Part shown: piece by piece, positions 55,946-63,981 of the stretch
Layout of the letters: every line of letters starts with the position of its first letter
Numbering within the stretch: the stretch's first letter is position 1
Source: Lachnospiraceae bacterium
GTDB taxonomy: Bacteria; Bacillota; Clostridia; Lachnospirales; Lachnospiraceae
Length of the DNA: 64,000 nt
Direction of reading: 5' to 3'
NCBI GenBank assembly: GCA_022790855.1
Contig: JAAVYA010000051.1
Coordinates: 101,951 to 165,950 of the forward strand
Position numbers and translations under genes: made by a program
Notes under the pieces: generated by a model
Told to the model about the DNA's origin: nothing
Seen by the model: only the letters and a program-made list of their open reading frames with translations
The model's database searches: none

Positions 55946-55974
55946 ATTATACATTCATTCTTCTGTGAATGCAA
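55946..55974 (-). promoter_or_regulatory. argC operon promoter with overlapping ARG-box-like site
   Basis: Minus strand TTGCAT (55974-55969), 17-base spacer, TATAAT (55951-55946). TGAATGTATAATTATGCA across the -10 box resembles an ArgR operator (TGAATAWWWATTCA type), so arginine repression at this site is likely. The rest of the 55975-56163 gap is AT-rich; ACATAAATATGCATTTTT near 56118-56136 may be a second half-site serving argG. Confidence 0.65.
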
Positions 55975-56163
55975 CACTTTTTTCCCTTATTTTTATCTTC
56001 CTTCGGTTTCACCGTAACAAAATCCCATTCATTTTATCATAGAAGGAATCAAAAATATCCTCAGTTCTGCCTCCTGTTCATATATATACAGAAAAATGTT
56101 TCCTTCCCGTTGTTTTGTACATAAATATGCATTTTTATTTGTTATAGATGTATACTTTTTCAC

Positions 56164-56192
56164 TTGAAATTTTAACAGGGATGTTGTATATT
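56164..56192 (+). promoter_or_regulatory. Promoter of argG
   Basis: TTGAAA (56164-56169), 17-base spacer, TATATT (56187-56192). The start near 56199 excludes a start codon at 56191. Confidence 0.75.
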
Positions 56193-56235
56193 GGAAAAAG
56201 TAAACACGTCAAATGAAACATACGGAGGATATATC

Positions 56236-57459
56236 ATGAAAGAAAAAGTTGTTTTGGCATATTCCGGCGGCCTTGATACCACCGCCATCATTCCATGGTT
56301 AAAGGAAAATTTTGATTATGAGGTCATCTGCTGCTGTATCGACTGCGGTCAAGGGGAAGAGCTGGATGGACTGGAAGAACGTGCAAAGCTCTCCGGCGCC
56401 AGCAAATTATACATAGAAGATATTGTGGATGAATTCTGCGACGACTATATTCTGCCCTGCGTCCAGGCAGGGGCCGTCTATGAGAACAAATACCTGCTGG
56501 GAACCTCCATGGCCCGCCCAGGCATCGCCAAGAAGCTGGTGGAAATTGCAAGAAAAGAAGGCGCCAGCGCCATCTGCCACGGAGCCACAGGAAAAGGAAA
56601 CGACCAGATCCGTTTTGAACTGGGCATCAAAGCCCTGGCTCCCGATCTGAAAATCATTGCTCCCTGGCGTATGACCGACGTCTGGACCATGCAGTCCAGA
56701 GAAGATGAAATCGCTTACTGCAGGCAGCACGGTATTGATCTGCCCTTCTCCGCCGATTCCAGTTACAGCCGTGACCGGAACTTGTGGCATATCAGCCATG
56801 AAGGGTTGGAATTAGAGGATCCCGCCTCCGAACCCAACTACGACCATCTTCTTGTCTTAGGCGTTACCCCAAAGAAAGCGCCGGAGGAAGGAGAATACGT
56901 TACTATGACCTTTGAGGCCGGAGTTCCCAAATCCGTAAACGGCAAAGAGATGAAGGTATCCGATATCATCCGCACCTTAAACGAGTTGGGGGGCAAACAC
57001 GGCATCGGCATCGTGGACATTGTGGAGAACCGGGTGGTTGGCATGAAATCCCGCGGCGTATACGAGACGCCCGGCGGAACCATCCTTATGGAAGCCCATC
57101 AGCAGTTGGAAGAGCTGGTGCTAGACCGTGCCACAATGGAAGCCAAAAAGCACATGGGCAATAAAATGGCCCAGATCGTATACGAAGGAAAGTGGTTCAC
57201 TCCTCTGAGAGAAGCCGTGCAGGCCTTTGTGGAATCTACTCAAAAGTATGTGACCGGAGAAGTAAAATTCCAGTTATACAAAGGAAATATCATCAAAGCC
57301 GGAACGACCTCCCCCTACTCCTTATACAGTGAATCCCTGGCCAGCTTTACCACCGGCGAATTGTACGACCATCATGATGCAGACGGATTCATTACGCTGT
57401 TCGGGCTGCCCTTAAAAGTGCGGGCGCTGAAGATGGCCCAGGCACAGCAAGAGAAATAG
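56236..57459 (+). CDS. argG: Argininosuccinate synthase
   Basis: 407 residues. VVLAYSGGLDTTAIIPWLKE is the ATP pyrophosphatase P-loop; HGATGKGNDQIRFELG, then SREDEIAYCRQHGI and GRKP-like ligand residues in the SADSSYSRDRNLWHIS region follow. It joins citrulline and aspartate. GGAGG seven bases before the ATG at 56236. It is divergent from the argC operon, with a terminator after it. argH and argF are not in the window. Confidence 0.95.
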   Translation: MKEKVVLAYSGGLDTTAIIPWLKENFDYEVICCCIDCGQGEELDGLEERAKLSGASKLYIEDIVDEFCDDYILPCVQAGAVYENKYLLGTSMARPGIAKKLVEIARKEGASAICHGATGKGNDQIRFELGIKALAPDLKIIAPWRMTDVWTMQSREDEIAYCRQHGIDLPFSADSSYSRDRNLWHISHEGLELEDPASEPNYDHLLVLGVTPKKAPEEGEYVTMTFEAGVPKSVNGKEMKVSDIIRTLNELGGKHGIGIVDIVENRVVGMKSRGVYETPGGTILMEAHQQLEELVLDRATMEAKKHMGNKMAQIVYEGKWFTPLREAVQAFVESTQKYVTGEVKFQLYKGNIIKAGTTSPYSLYSESLASFTTGELYDHHDADGFITLFGLPLKVRALKMAQAQQEK

Positions 57460-57489
57460 AAAAAGCGCTTGCGCTGCAATTCATGAAAT

Positions 57490-57553
57490 AGGGCTGTCCA
57501 TGTTACAAGATGGTAAAATATGTTCAAACACGCTCTAGGACAGCCCTGTTTTA
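57490..57553 (+). terminator. Terminator after argG
   Basis: AGGGCTGTCC (57490-57499) pairs with GGACAGCCCT (57538-57547), with a long loop, then GTTTTA. Confidence 0.7.
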
Positions 57554-57685
57554 TGTAAAAGAATTGCAGCACCCGCTCGCTTCCCCAGGATTTGATAAAT
57601 TTTGATTTTTTTTGAAAATGTACTTTACAAACATTCTGACTTGTGCTAGAATAAATACCGTGCTTGTGATAAGCAGATAATAGTT

Positions 57686-57769
57686 GCGGAAGTGCTGGAA
57701 TTGGCAGACAGGCAAGACTAAGGATCTTGTGTCTGTATAGACGTGTGGGTTCAAGTCCCATCTTCCGCA
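57686..57769 (+). tRNA. tRNA-Leu (AAG)
   Basis: 84 bases, class II with a long variable arm. Acceptor GCGGAAG/CTTCCGC, discriminator A; anticodon arm CAAGA-CTAAGGA-TCTTG gives AAG; T-arm GTGGGTTCAAGTCCCAT. CCA is not encoded. A terminator follows. Confidence 0.92.
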
Positions 57770-57774
57770 TTGGA

Positions 57775-57807
57775 CCTTGGTAAATTTGGAATTTGCCAAG
57801 GTTTTTT
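57775..57807 (+). terminator. Terminator of tRNA-Leu
   Basis: CCTTGGTAAATT (57775-57786) and AATTTGCCAAGG (57790-57801) with one mismatch, then six T. Confidence 0.9.
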
Positions 57808-57960
57808 CTTTCTAAAACATTCTCTCTGTTCCTTTTTACACACAAGACCGCTTTAGAGTGTTCTAAGCGTTTGACGAACAAAGATGGTGGGAATTTTAAA
57901 TCTTTACCGTTTTAAAATATACGATTCAGAAATAAATTTGTTATCTTTTATCTTGCCGTT

Positions 57961-58050
57961 TTAGTAGGTATCATCACGTTGCCCATAAATAGCTTCTGAG
58001 AAAGGCAATTCCCTTCCGGCCTCCATATCGTCAATGCCCTGATCAAACAT
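57961..58050 (-). pseudogene. Possible antitoxin C-terminal remnant
   Basis: 29 codons from the ATG at 58050, MFDQGIDDMEAGRELPFSEA, then a short tail. The GIDDMEAGRELP pattern resembles the end of RelB/DinJ-type or uncharacterised antitoxins. No ribosome site. Most of 57808-58108 around it is otherwise AT-rich without features. Confidence 0.35.
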
Positions 58051-58108
58051 TTTTTAATCAAATTCACAAAAAATCCACAATCTTGCGGTTTATACCGGCC
58101 CTGAAAAT

Positions 58109-58219
58109 ATGGCAGAAAATGGCTGGAGAAACAGAAACACCGGCCTGACCACGGAAAATGATGTCATGGCGCTTGTCAAGGAATTGAGAAATGAGGGCGA
58201 AAAAGCATGTGTGTTCTGA
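58109..58219 (+). pseudogene. Antitoxin remnant upstream of PIN toxin
   Basis: 36 codons; LTTENDVMALVKELRNEGEK has the DVMALVKExR pattern seen at the end of antitoxins that precede PIN-family toxins. It overlaps the PIN start by 13 bases, the usual coupled layout. The N-terminal DNA-binding part is missing. Confidence 0.45.
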
Positions 58220-58440
58220 TTGATACCAATGTCCTCATTTCTGCCGCGCTGAGTGCAAACGGCACACCTTATCAGGCGTATGTAAAAGCGGCCTCTTACT
58301 CTAATCACGGCCTGATCTGTGAGCAGAATGTGGACGAAATGAAGCGGATATTCAACAAGAAATTTCCAAACCGGCTGGCGGCGCTGGACAATTATGACCC
58401 CGTTTTGCTTAATTCCCAGATAAATGGGAATTGTAGCTAA
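58207..58440 (+). pseudogene. PIN-family toxin, truncated after about 60 residues
   Basis: 77 codons. CVLIDTNVLISAALSANGTPY with the first catalytic Asp, then LICEQNVDEMKRIFNKKFP, is typical of the COG1569 PIN toxins, which are about 135-150 residues long. After LAAL the sequence diverges and stops, so the second half with the other acidic residues is missing. Not active as it stands. Confidence 0.65.
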
Positions 58441-58479
58441 AAGAAATTCCAAACTGTATCACATCCATTTCAAAGCTGT

Positions 58480-58713
58480 TTAAGAAAAAATCGTCCTTAT
58501 GGGCTTCCCACTTTTGGTCGGTCTGTGCCTGTTCTCTCGTATCATCTGAACTTTTTCCCATATATCCCTGTCAATGATAAAGGTATGCACGTTCTCAATA
58601 CACATCCGTCTGGGAATGCGTTTCCTGTCCTCAAAGCCTAAACGGGTGGATTTAAAGCTCTCCTTTCCGACAACAGACACGGTATTGTGAAATGTAGGTA
58701 CAGTGTACCACAT
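58480..58713 (-). pseudogene. Large serine recombinase internal fragment
   Basis: 77 codons. KESFKSTRLGFEDRKRIPRR then ENVHTFIIDRDIWEKVQMIR and NRHRPTKSGKP match the Recombinase-domain region of large serine recombinases just before their zinc ribbon. The catalytic N-terminal domain and C-terminus are gone. It marks an old integrated element near tRNA-Leu. The gap 58714-58954 has no other feature. Confidence 0.6.
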
Positions 58714-58954
58714 TTACCCTTAAATTCCAACGCTTTAAAGCGATAATTCTTCCACTGTGTACAAGTGAGGATTTTTTTGCAGGTTGTCCTCGCTCATCCA
58801 TGATACTATGCAGCCCGCCGAACCTCGTTTGATATATTATATTCTAATCGGGAAATAGGAATATCATTCACAAAAATGTATACTTCCATAGAAAGACATG
58901 ATATAATCAAAACAACAAAATTGGGCTTTATAGAGCAAGAAAGAGGGGATATCT

Positions 58955-59293
58955 ATGGAAGGAAGATTCGCAGCATTCATTATTTGGGCAAGCATGGGCG
59001 TATTATTTATTGTCATGGGCATTTATGATTTTCATTCCAAGAAAGAAAAACCTTTCGGATTTTGGGCAAATGCTGAGGTAGCGCCCATAGAAGATGTGAA
59101 AGGTTATAATCGTGCTTTGGGCATATTGTGGTGCGTGTATGGTGTATTGTTTACATTCATTGGGTTACCTTTATTAGGTGGACAGAATTCGGGTTTGATT
59201 ATGATACCTATATTGGGTGCATTGCTTATTAGTATTGCAGCTATGGCAGTGTATGTAATAGGTATTGAGTCCAAATACCGCAAAAAGAAATAA
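58955..59293 (+). CDS. Small membrane protein of unknown function
   Basis: 112 residues with three hydrophobic spans (about 5-25, 52-70, 80-102), separated by a conserved-looking FWANAEVAPIEDVKGYNRAL loop. The layout is like DUF3784/SdpI-type small proteins but I cannot assign a family. AAGAGGGGA precedes the ATG by about eight bases, a good ribosome site. It is isolated between recombinase debris and metG. The following gap 59294-59536 has no convincing gene. Confidence 0.65.
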   Translation: MEGRFAAFIIWASMGVLFIVMGIYDFHSKKEKPFGFWANAEVAPIEDVKGYNRALGILWCVYGVLFTFIGLPLLGGQNSGLIMIPILGALLISIAAMAVYVIGIESKYRKKK

Positions 59294-59536
59294 ATGGTGA
59301 ATTGGACAACCAGACGCTTTTTTGTAGAAGTCCAAAATCCCCGAACAAAAGAAAGGTACGGTCATTATTTTGAAAATCACCTTGGAACAAATCACAAAAC
59401 GAAAATGGAGAAATGAACGACGACGAAATCATCTTGAAATTGTATTTATAACTTCCTGTCCGAATAGAGTACGAATTGCCAGTTGGCAGAACGATAGGCA
59501 GTACTGGGGCGATAGTCTCGCCCCTCTGCAGACTTT

Positions 59537-61165
59537 TTACAAAATAGATTTTAATTTTTCTGTTTCATATTCAATTACTTTCTTATCAATCCTCTGAAAC
59601 AAGATCTCCGTTTCTGGAAGCACATACCCGGCCAAAACCGCCTGTCTTTCCCATTTTCCGGTTATTTGAAACCATCCCAGCACCTTTTCGGATGAAAAGG
59701 GCAGAAATGGCGAAAGCAATATCGCCAAATTTGCAATCATCTGAACGCATTGGTACAGCGTATTATCACAAGCTGCAATGTCGGTATTTCGCGTAATCCA
59801 AGGCTGCTTGACATCAAAAAATTTATTTGCTTTCCTGATAAATTCAAATATTTCATGCAATGCATCCTTGAAGCACCCCCTCTCAATCAGCTTTCCCACT
59901 GTACGATATAAGCCGTCTATCTGGCCATTGATATCTTGATTGTCATCTCCCTGAGGTACAGTTCCATGACAATATTTTTGAATAAATGCTAAGGAACGGT
60001 TTACGAAATTCCCATACGCTCCAAGCAGCTCCCCATTATGACTATGAACGTACTCTCGCCATGAAAAATCCGCATCCTTTTTTTCAGGGCCATTTGCAAT
60101 GAAAAAATATCGGATAGAATCAGCCTCATAATGCTCCAATAATTCTTTGACCCATATGGCATAATTCTGGCTGGTGGATATTTTCTTACCTTCCAATGTT
60201 ACATATTCGCTTGATACCATCTGGTCAGGCAAATGCCACCCCTCTCCGGTTCCGAGTAAAAGCGACGGCAGGATAATTGTATGGAAAGGGATATTGTCTT
60301 TTCCATGTACATAATAATGTTTGGCATTTTCTCCCCACAATTCAGAAAAATCACCCTTTCTCTCCTCAGCAGCTAGTTTGCTTGCGGACAAATAACCCAA
60401 AACATTTTCTGCCCAAATATATATGGTTTTCCTTTCATATCCTTTTTTCGGAACAGGGATTCCCCACTCTAAATCTCTGGTCAGCGCTCGGTCCCGCAAT
60501 CCATCGTTGATATACCGTTTCGTAAATGCAATTGCATTTTTTCTCCATTCCGGATGTCCGTCTACGAGCGCTTCCAATTCTGCCTGCAGCTTTGAAATGG
60601 CAATATACAGATGTTTTGCGTTTTTAAAGCTGATGGATGTTCCGCATACAGCGCATATTGGTTCCACAAGAGTTTCCGGTTCAAGCACTGCGCCGCAAGC
60701 ATCACATTGATCGCCTCTGGTATCGTTTCCGCATTTCGGACATTTTCCTAATACAAAACGGTCTGCCAAAAAAGTCCCGCAATCTTCACAATAGGCCTGG
60801 GGCGCTTCTTTTTCATAGACATATGGGCTTTCGTATAATTTCCTGTGAAACCTCCTTACAAATTCCTTATGCTCATCCCCAGATGTTTTTGTATATACAT
60901 CGTAACTGAAGCCTAGCTTGCGAAAGCATTCTGCAAATTCTTCATGATAGCGGTCGCTAACCTCCTGGGGCGTCCTGTTTTCCTGCTTTGCCCGAATTGC
61001 TACAGGAGTTCCATGGCAATCGCTTCCTGATACAAAATATACATTGTCTCCAATGGCTCTATGATATCTGGCCAATACGTCTCCAGGCAATAAACCGGCA
61101 ATGTGTCCTATATGCAAAGACCCGTTTGCATAGGGCCACGCTCCGGCAATTAAAATATTTCTCAT
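59537..61165 (-). CDS. metG: Methionyl-tRNA synthetase, archaeal-like type 2
   Basis: 542 residues. NILIAGAWPYANGSLHIGHI holds HIGH; GSDCHGTPVAIRAKQENRTP is the type 2 pattern rather than the GTDEHG of ordinary Firmicute MetRS. Four Cys pairs (CEDC, CPKC, CDAC, CAVC at about 125-170) form two zinc knuckles; KISTS is the KMSKS loop. The C-terminal tRNA-binding domain found in longer forms is absent. GAGGT precedes the ATG. A T-box leader controls it. Most such genomes carry a MetRS type 1, so this is likely a second, acquired copy. Confidence 0.9.
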   Translation of the reverse strand: MRNILIAGAWPYANGSLHIGHIAGLLPGDVLARYHRAIGDNVYFVSGSDCHGTPVAIRAKQENRTPQEVSDRYHEEFAECFRKLGFSYDVYTKTSGDEHKEFVRRFHRKLYESPYVYEKEAPQAYCEDCGTFLADRFVLGKCPKCGNDTRGDQCDACGAVLEPETLVEPICAVCGTSISFKNAKHLYIAISKLQAELEALVDGHPEWRKNAIAFTKRYINDGLRDRALTRDLEWGIPVPKKGYERKTIYIWAENVLGYLSASKLAAEERKGDFSELWGENAKHYYVHGKDNIPFHTIILPSLLLGTGEGWHLPDQMVSSEYVTLEGKKISTSQNYAIWVKELLEHYEADSIRYFFIANGPEKKDADFSWREYVHSHNGELLGAYGNFVNRSLAFIQKYCHGTVPQGDDNQDINGQIDGLYRTVGKLIERGCFKDALHEIFEFIRKANKFFDVKQPWITRNTDIAACDNTLYQCVQMIANLAILLSPFLPFSSEKVLGWFQITGKWERQAVLAGYVLPETEILFQRIDKKVIEYETEKLKSIL

Positions 61166-61255
61166 AGTATTACCTCATTTCTAACATTTATAGTGATAAC
61201 TTATTTCCAATACTACAGCGAACTTCTGATAGGTACGCTCTAGTAAATTTTCTGC

Positions 61256-61554
61256 AACAAAAAAGCCCTCCTCTCTGAAAAAATTTTTCAGGGACGAGAG
61301 CAGCCGCTTCGTGTTACCACCCTAAATTCACCTATATCTCACGATATAAGCCTTATCAACTACAGATGAGAAATGATTCATCGATAGTCTATCACTGTAA
61401 CGGGTGCACCCGTCGTAGCCTTGGCAGATCAGCTTCGGTACGCAGCTCCGAGCCCATGTTCCGTAGTTCCTTCTGTGTCTGCTCTCACCTGTTCAGACTC
61501 TCTGTAACATATCTAACTACATACTCTTCTCTTCATAGCCTTTGATTTATATTT
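61256..61554 (-). promoter_or_regulatory. T-box riboswitch upstream of metG
   Basis: In the minus-strand leader the T-box sequence AGGGTGGTAACACG (near 61324-61311) departs from AGGGTGGNACCGCG but keeps TGGT, which pairs with the ACCA end of uncharged tRNA. A strong terminator follows (arms around CTCTCGTCCCTGAAAAA and TTTTTCAGAGAGGAGGGC, then TTTTTT). GGAACATGGGC upstream places ATG as the likely specifier codon for Met. Confidence 0.85.
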
Positions 61555-61560
61555 CTATGG

Positions 61561-61589
61561 ATTCTACAACAAATTTAATTGCTTGTCAA
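61561..61589 (-). promoter_or_regulatory. Promoter of the metG T-box transcript
   Basis: Minus strand TTGACA (61589-61584), 17-base spacer, TAGAAT (61566-61561). Confidence 0.8.
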
Positions 61590-61629
61590 CAAGTTTTTCC
61601 TCTCATACATATGTGAAAGCATAGACACT

Positions 61630-62238
61630 TTAATTGCATTGTCAAATCTGATGGGACCTAAGCGGATTGCCTGGAGGTACGACCCAGTTCTGCTGACAGA
61701 AACTTATACCATGCAGCATCACTTAAAGGCCTTTGAAGAAATGGCGCAAACACTGGCTCCCTATATCGACCGCTGTGTTTTCAGCTTTGTAGAAATGCAT
61801 AAAAAACTAAAAACCAAGATGCCGGAACTGATTCCCCTAACCCAGCAAGATATGAATACTTTGGCTGAGGGTCTGGACGCGGTCGCAGCAAAATATGGGA
61901 TATTCCTTCAAACCTGCGGCACCAAGGGGGATTTCACCGGTTACGGTATTCATGCCTCCGGCTGCATGACTTTGGACATTCTGGGAAACGCCAACCAGAT
62001 CCAATTCCGGAATTTGAAGCACCGGGGAACGCGGCAGGGCTGCCTCTGTATCGAAAGCAGGGACATTGGCGCTTATAACACCTGCCTAAACGGCTGCAAA
62101 TACTGTTATGCAAATAAAAATCCCGAAAAAGCCTTTGAGAATTATCAATACCACAACCCTGCGTCACCCCTGCTCCTGGGAAACATCACTCCAGAGGATA
62201 CCGTTACCCAGAGCCCACAGAAATCATTTTTGAAATAA
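61630..62238 (+). pseudogene. DUF1848 protein, 5'-truncated
   Basis: About 200 codons. RIAWRYDPVLLTETYTMQHH and the Cys cluster CLCIESRDIGAYNTCLNGCK with YCYAN are the DUF1848 hallmarks. Full proteins are about 300 residues, so roughly the first third is missing. Upstream there is no ATG or ribosome site in frame (a TTG at 61579 lies inside the metG promoter). The break coincides with the metG T-box promoter, so arrival of that unit probably caused the loss. Confidence 0.75.
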
Positions 62239-62241
62239 TAT

Positions 62242-62751
62242 TTACTGGAACTGCCGGATCAGACCGCAGGTTTTCAGCCACTGGCTCCTGGCCTTATAAT
62301 CCGGCAGGACAGCCCCCACCAGATCCCAAAAAGCTGCGGAATGGTTCATTTCCCGAAGATGGCACAGTTCATGCACCACCACATAATCCAACACCTCCAT
62401 GGGAGCCATCACCAGCCGCCAGTTAAAGTTCAGGTTCCTTTTGCTGCTGCAGCTTCCCCAGCGGCTTTTTACATTTTTGATGCGAACGGTTCCCACCGTC
62501 TCTCCCAATTCCTGGCAGTATCGCTTCACCCGGGCTTCGATCACCTGCTTTGCCCGGGCCGCATACCATTCCCGAAGGGCTTTTTCCACCACGGCTTCGT
62601 CAGAAAGTGCGGTCAGCACCACCAGTTTTCTTCCTTCTTCCATCACGCCCGGCTTCTGGTAAGAGCGGTAAATCCGCACCTCCAGCGTATATTCCTGGCC
62701 CAGATAAGGAAGGATTGCCCCATTCTTATATGTCGTTGCTGTCATTTTCAT
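62242..62751 (-). CDS. YgjP-like M48 metallopeptidase, short at the N-terminus
   Basis: 169 residues. The zinc motif is VVHELCHLREMNHSAAFWD (HExxH plus a downstream region with NHS). KNVKSRWGSCSSKRNLNFNW precedes it. YgjP/DUF45 proteins are usually about 230 residues, and the first 60 or so, with the RSxRKT region, are not present; the chain begins in the middle of the usual N-terminal part. GGGGC five bases before the ATG, which follows mscL by 9 bases, so it is probably expressed, as a shortened or alternative form. Confidence 0.75.
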   Translation of the reverse strand: MKMTATTYKNGAILPYLGQEYTLEVRIYRSYQKPGVMEEGRKLVVLTALSDEAVVEKALREWYAARAKQVIEARVKRYCQELGETVGTVRIKNVKSRWGSCSSKRNLNFNWRLVMAPMEVLDYVVVHELCHLREMNHSAAFWDLVGAVLPDYKARSQWLKTCGLIRQFQ

Positions 62752-62760
62752 GGCTGCCCC

Positions 62761-63222
62761 TTAAGCCTCTTCCAGCTCTGTCTTTTCTTCTTCCAGCATG
62801 GAAGTACAATGCGGACACCGAAGAGCCTCAATTGCAATTTCACTTCTGCAATAGGGACAAACCTTCTTAACCGGCGCAGGAGCATCCGGCTCCTGCTTTC
62901 TGGATAAGCGCTCGCTGATTCCATTGATTATTTTAATCAAGCAGAAAATTACCAAAGCCGTAATCAAAAAATTTATTACTGCCGTAATAAAATTCCCGTA
63001 CATCAACACAGGAGCATTTTCTCCCCCACCCAGCTTGATCTTAAGGTTGGAAAAATCCGTCCCGCCGAAAATTCCCAGCACAGGTGTGAGAATATCTTGG
63101 TTCAAGGACGTGACGATCGCAGTAAAAGCGCCGCCCATGATCACGCCGACTGCCATATCCATCACATTGCCCCGCATAATGAATTTTTTAAATTCACCGA
63201 TAAAGCCTTTCCCTTTACTCAT
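62761..63222 (-). CDS. mscL: Large-conductance mechanosensitive channel with zinc ribbon
   Basis: 153 residues from the ATG at 63222. FKKFIMRGNVMDMAVGVIMG is the first transmembrane helix and gate; YGNFITAVINFLITALVIFC is the second. The family is normally about 130-145 residues; the C-terminus here adds CPYC...CPHC, a rubredoxin-like zinc ribbon seen in some Firmicutes. GGGAGG lies ten bases upstream. An ATG twelve codons upstream lies within the TATAAT box of the promoter and is rejected. Confidence 0.93.
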   Translation of the reverse strand: MSKGKGFIGEFKKFIMRGNVMDMAVGVIMGGAFTAIVTSLNQDILTPVLGIFGGTDFSNLKIKLGGGENAPVLMYGNFITAVINFLITALVIFCLIKIINGISERLSRKQEPDAPAPVKKVCPYCRSEIAIEALRCPHCTSMLEEEKTELEEA

Positions 63223-63363
63223 TTGTGTTGATCCTCCCGTAAAATTATTCTCTTCCATTATACCTCACAGACCGACCGTTTTCTACATTTTTTTGCACAA
63301 TCATTTGGATTCGTCTAATGTAACTGTAACCGTTTTCTTAACAGAACATGATGCACACCCTCT

Positions 63364-63600
63364 TTAGCCGCGGGAATTTTGGTAAATTCGGATTGCATCC
63401 TCTTGCGTCATTATTTTCGCAGAGCCTGTTCTCGTTCCTGCCGCAATCATACACCGTTTTGCCATATCTTCAATCTGAGCATCCGTGGGATGTATTCCAA
63501 GCTCATTCAGGTTCGTAGGCATTTCGATACTGCGGTAAAAATTTTCCATGGCACAAATACCAGTCTCAGCAACCTCTTCGTCTGTGCCGTCCTGTATCAT
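63364..63600 (-). pseudogene. Iron-containing alcohol dehydrogenase C-terminal fragment
   Basis: 78 codons. GICAMENFYRSIEMPTNLNE, then a helical run to DAIRIYQNSRG, matches the last 80 residues of YqhD/butanol-dehydrogenase proteins. The NAD and metal-binding parts are absent. GGAGGGGAGCC in front of the ATG looks like a real ribosome site, so a short peptide could be made by chance. Confidence 0.65.
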
Positions 63601-63612
63601 GGCTCCCCTCCT

Positions 63613-63830
63613 TACAGATGACTCAGGTTCTCACGGTATCTGCGCAGCTCCTTTTCATCCAGAGCGCCGATGACCTCATCCATCCACTTTACCATCCGTT
63701 CCCTGTCCTTCGGCAGATGCCATTACACGTTGATGCAGTTCGATGCGCCCATGTACAACGCCTTAATAACATAAGGGCTTGTGCGAGGGAGATTGTGAAC
63801 GAGGAAATTATATATGCTTAAGCAGCAAGG
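63613..63830 (-). pseudogene. Decayed gene fragment with an in-frame stop
   Basis: One minus-strand frame reads SPYVIKALYMGASNCINV, a TAA near 63725, then WHLPKDRERMVKWMDEVIGA and a helical end RRYRENLSHL with a second stop. The continuity across the TAA suggests a nonsense mutation in a small protein gene. Family not recognised. Confidence 0.4.
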
Positions 63831-63859
63831 CAGCAGAGAGAAATCTCTGCTGTTTTTTT
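63831..63859 (+). terminator. Terminator hairpin
   Basis: CAGCAGAGA (63831-63839), loop GAAA, TCTCTGCTG (63844-63852), then seven T. No intact plus-strand gene precedes it. Confidence 0.85.
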
Positions 63860-63915
63860 CGGGAGAGTTTTGTGAATATAACTGAAAACTATTTATGAAT
63901 ATAAGGCGAAGCAGA

Positions 63916-63944
63916 TTGACATAATCATGACAACGGAATATAAT
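63916..63944 (+). promoter_or_regulatory. Consensus promoter of the final gene
   Basis: TTGACA (63916-63921), 17-base spacer, TATAAT (63939-63944), an exact match to the sigma-A consensus. Confidence 0.85.
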
Positions 63945-63962
63945 TAAACCGATGGTTTAATT
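63942..63962 (+). promoter_or_regulatory. Palindromic operator over the transcription start
   Basis: AATTAAACC-GAT-GGTTTAATT, two perfect 9-base half sites with a 3-base centre, overlapping the -10 box and the predicted start. Typical of an autorepressed TetR-type regulator. Confidence 0.7.
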
Positions 63963-63981
63963 ATTGAAAGGAGATATACCG

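Noticed and set aside
57372..57881. 169-codon minus-strand frame across tRNA-Leu
   Set aside because: It runs through the end of argG, its terminator and the tRNA gene, so it is not a protein gene.
59370..59597. 75-codon plus-strand ORF between the small membrane protein and metG
   Set aside because: No ribosome site, it overlaps the end of metG, and the translation resembles no protein family.
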